Below, piece after piece: positions 28,174 to 28,979 of a DNA stretch of 28,979 nt. The first letter of the stretch is position 1. The number at the start of each line of letters is the position of its first letter. The notes beneath the pieces were generated by a model. It had not been told where the DNA came from, searched no databases, and was given only the letters and a program-made list of their open reading frames with translations. The translations under genes and the position numbers were made by a program. Origin of the DNA: DAOTUL01 sp034437435 (GTDB taxonomy: Bacteria > Chloroflexota > Anaerolineae > Aggregatilineales > Phototrophicaceae); contig CAYQJO010000027.1 of the NCBI GenBank assembly GCA_964417785.1, positions 1 through 28,979 of the forward strand, in the 5' to 3' direction.

Positions 28174-28979
28174 TATTTCTCCAAAGCGTTCGATTTCAGT
28201 TGATTATACTGCTGCCGGATCATGGCTGGCAGCCGGTCTTCACTGGTGCGGCTCTGCACCAGTGTGATGCCGAAGACGAGCAGCACATTGGTGATGAAAA
28301 AGAATAACTGCTCTTCCAGCGGCAGATTTTTGATGACCTCAATGCGGGTGGTCTTCTCCGGTGTGATGTGCCATGTACCGGACGTGATCGCCAATGAGTC
28401 CGTGTATCCGAGATAAGCGGTGACCGGGAACAGGCTGGCGGCAATCAGGCGGCGATTGCGCCAGAGGATGTCACCGCCGAGGGCTGTCTGGATCATGATG
28501 GGAGGCAGCGCCCAACTCAGGATCAGGCTCAAATAGCGATATTTCTCTGCACCCGCCAACAGACCGTACATCGAACCGGCCCAGACTACGCCCAATACAC
28601 CGGTTAAGACGATTCGGCTCGATGGATCGCTGCTTTCTTCATCGGATGGTATGTAGCGCGAGAGGTACTGGTTGATCGATCCGGTCAGGAGCGATTGCAG
28701 GACGAAGAAGCTGTATTCTTCAATTGGCACATAGCCAATCTTGATCCCCGTCACCAGTTTTGGGTCGTAGGACCAGACATTTGTGGCAACCAGATAGTTG
28801 TCCCAGGCAGTGGTATAGGCGACTGCGGTGATGGCATGTCCGGCCAGGACCAGGTCTTCGGGCCAGCTACGCATTGAATCCGGCGGTTGTTTGCCCCGAC
28901 GGCGATCCCACCAGATGAGCAGGCGAACGATCAGCAGCGGTGTGATGACATAGCGGGCGAGGAAGCCAAAGTATTTCAT
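28173..28979 (-). CDS. Lycopene cyclase, two-repeat CrtYc-CrtYd type
   Basis: This membrane enzyme closes the ends of lycopene into ionone rings. It belongs to the small-membrane-protein cyclase family (TIGR03462-like), not the FAD-binding CrtY/CrtL type. Two homologous halves are visible. The first has TTAWDNYLVATNVWSY, then GYVPIEEYSFFVLQSLLTG (PxEE motif). The second has YTDSLAITSGTWHI, then LPLEEQLFFFITNVLLVFG. Both catalytic halves are therefore in one 268-residue chain with about seven helices. The ATG is at the last base of the window, and the N-terminus MKYFGFLARYV fits the family, so the gene is probably complete, though further upstream starts cannot be seen. It is coupled to the small membrane gene. 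Confidence 0.92.
   Translation of the reverse strand: MKYFGFLARYVITPLLIVRLLIWWDRRRGKQPPDSMRSWPEDLVLAGHAITAVAYTTAWDNYLVATNVWSYDPKLVTGIKIGYVPIEEYSFFVLQSLLTGSINQYLSRYIPSDEESSDPSSRIVLTGVLGVVWAGSMYGLLAGAEKYRYLSLILSWALPPIMIQTALGGDILWRNRRLIAASLFPVTAYLGYTDSLAITSGTWHITPEKTTRIEVIKNLPLEEQLFFFITNVLLVFGITLVQSRTSEDRLPAMIRQQYNQLKSNALEK

Noticed and set aside
1..28979. Insertion sequences, prophage genes, CRISPR arrays, defence systems
   Set aside because: No transposase, integrase, phage structural motif, spaced repeat array or toxin-antitoxin pair was seen. The window reads as stable core chromosome with some lineage-specific genes.

Overview
The window is dense bacterial chromosome of moderately high GC content, with no mobile element, CRISPR array, rRNA or gene-free stretch longer than about 130 bases. 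The best taxonomic guess is Chloroflexota, Anaerolineae-like. This is an inference from the CapA-like domain subtype, the two-repeat lycopene cyclase, and the mix of housekeeping genes with uncharacterised secreted proteins. No marker gene in the window settles it.

Left block (1-11000, all minus strand). A cell-shape, division and wall locus reads right to left: mreB, mreC, mreD, mrdA (PBP2), an unrecognised 375-residue membrane protein, minC, minD, minE, rodA, gltX, tRNA-Gln(CUG), then a hairpin terminator. Genes overlap or touch at several junctions (ATGA, TAG-ATG, and TAAGGAG motifs where the stop codon is part of the next ribosome binding site). Likely promoters lie before mreB, mreC, minC and rodA. 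A separate minus-strand gene with one membrane segment starts at 179 and leaves the window.

Middle block (11050-23160, plus strand). tilS, apparently leaderless, diverges from mreB. It is followed by an orphan response regulator, an esterase/CapA-like fusion, a three-helix membrane protein with Asp-boxes, a 163-residue unknown, a secreted GH3 enzyme, a Clp-type double AAA+ protein whose first ATPase ring looks dead, a 195-residue unknown, a phosphomannomutase/phosphoglucomutase, and a SAM methyltransferase interrupted by an in-frame TAG. Several of these are envelope-directed. A 14-bp inverted repeat closes the block.

Right block (23200-28979). An M20 carboxypeptidase (minus strand) diverges from purK-purE, which overlap a secreted HExxH metallopeptidase. 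That gene is convergent, with a 19-nt overlap, to a translationally coupled pair on the minus strand: a full-length lycopene cyclase at the right edge and a small membrane protein. The cell therefore probably makes cyclic carotenoids and makes AIR carboxylation products by the PurK/PurE route.

The points most worth following up are the Clp-like unfoldase with a degenerate D1 ring and its 195-residue neighbour, the esterase/CapA-like fusion, the cysteine-bearing insertion in PBP2, the amber-split methyltransferase, and an intrinsic-terminator-like hairpin inside the metallopeptidase coding sequence just after purE.
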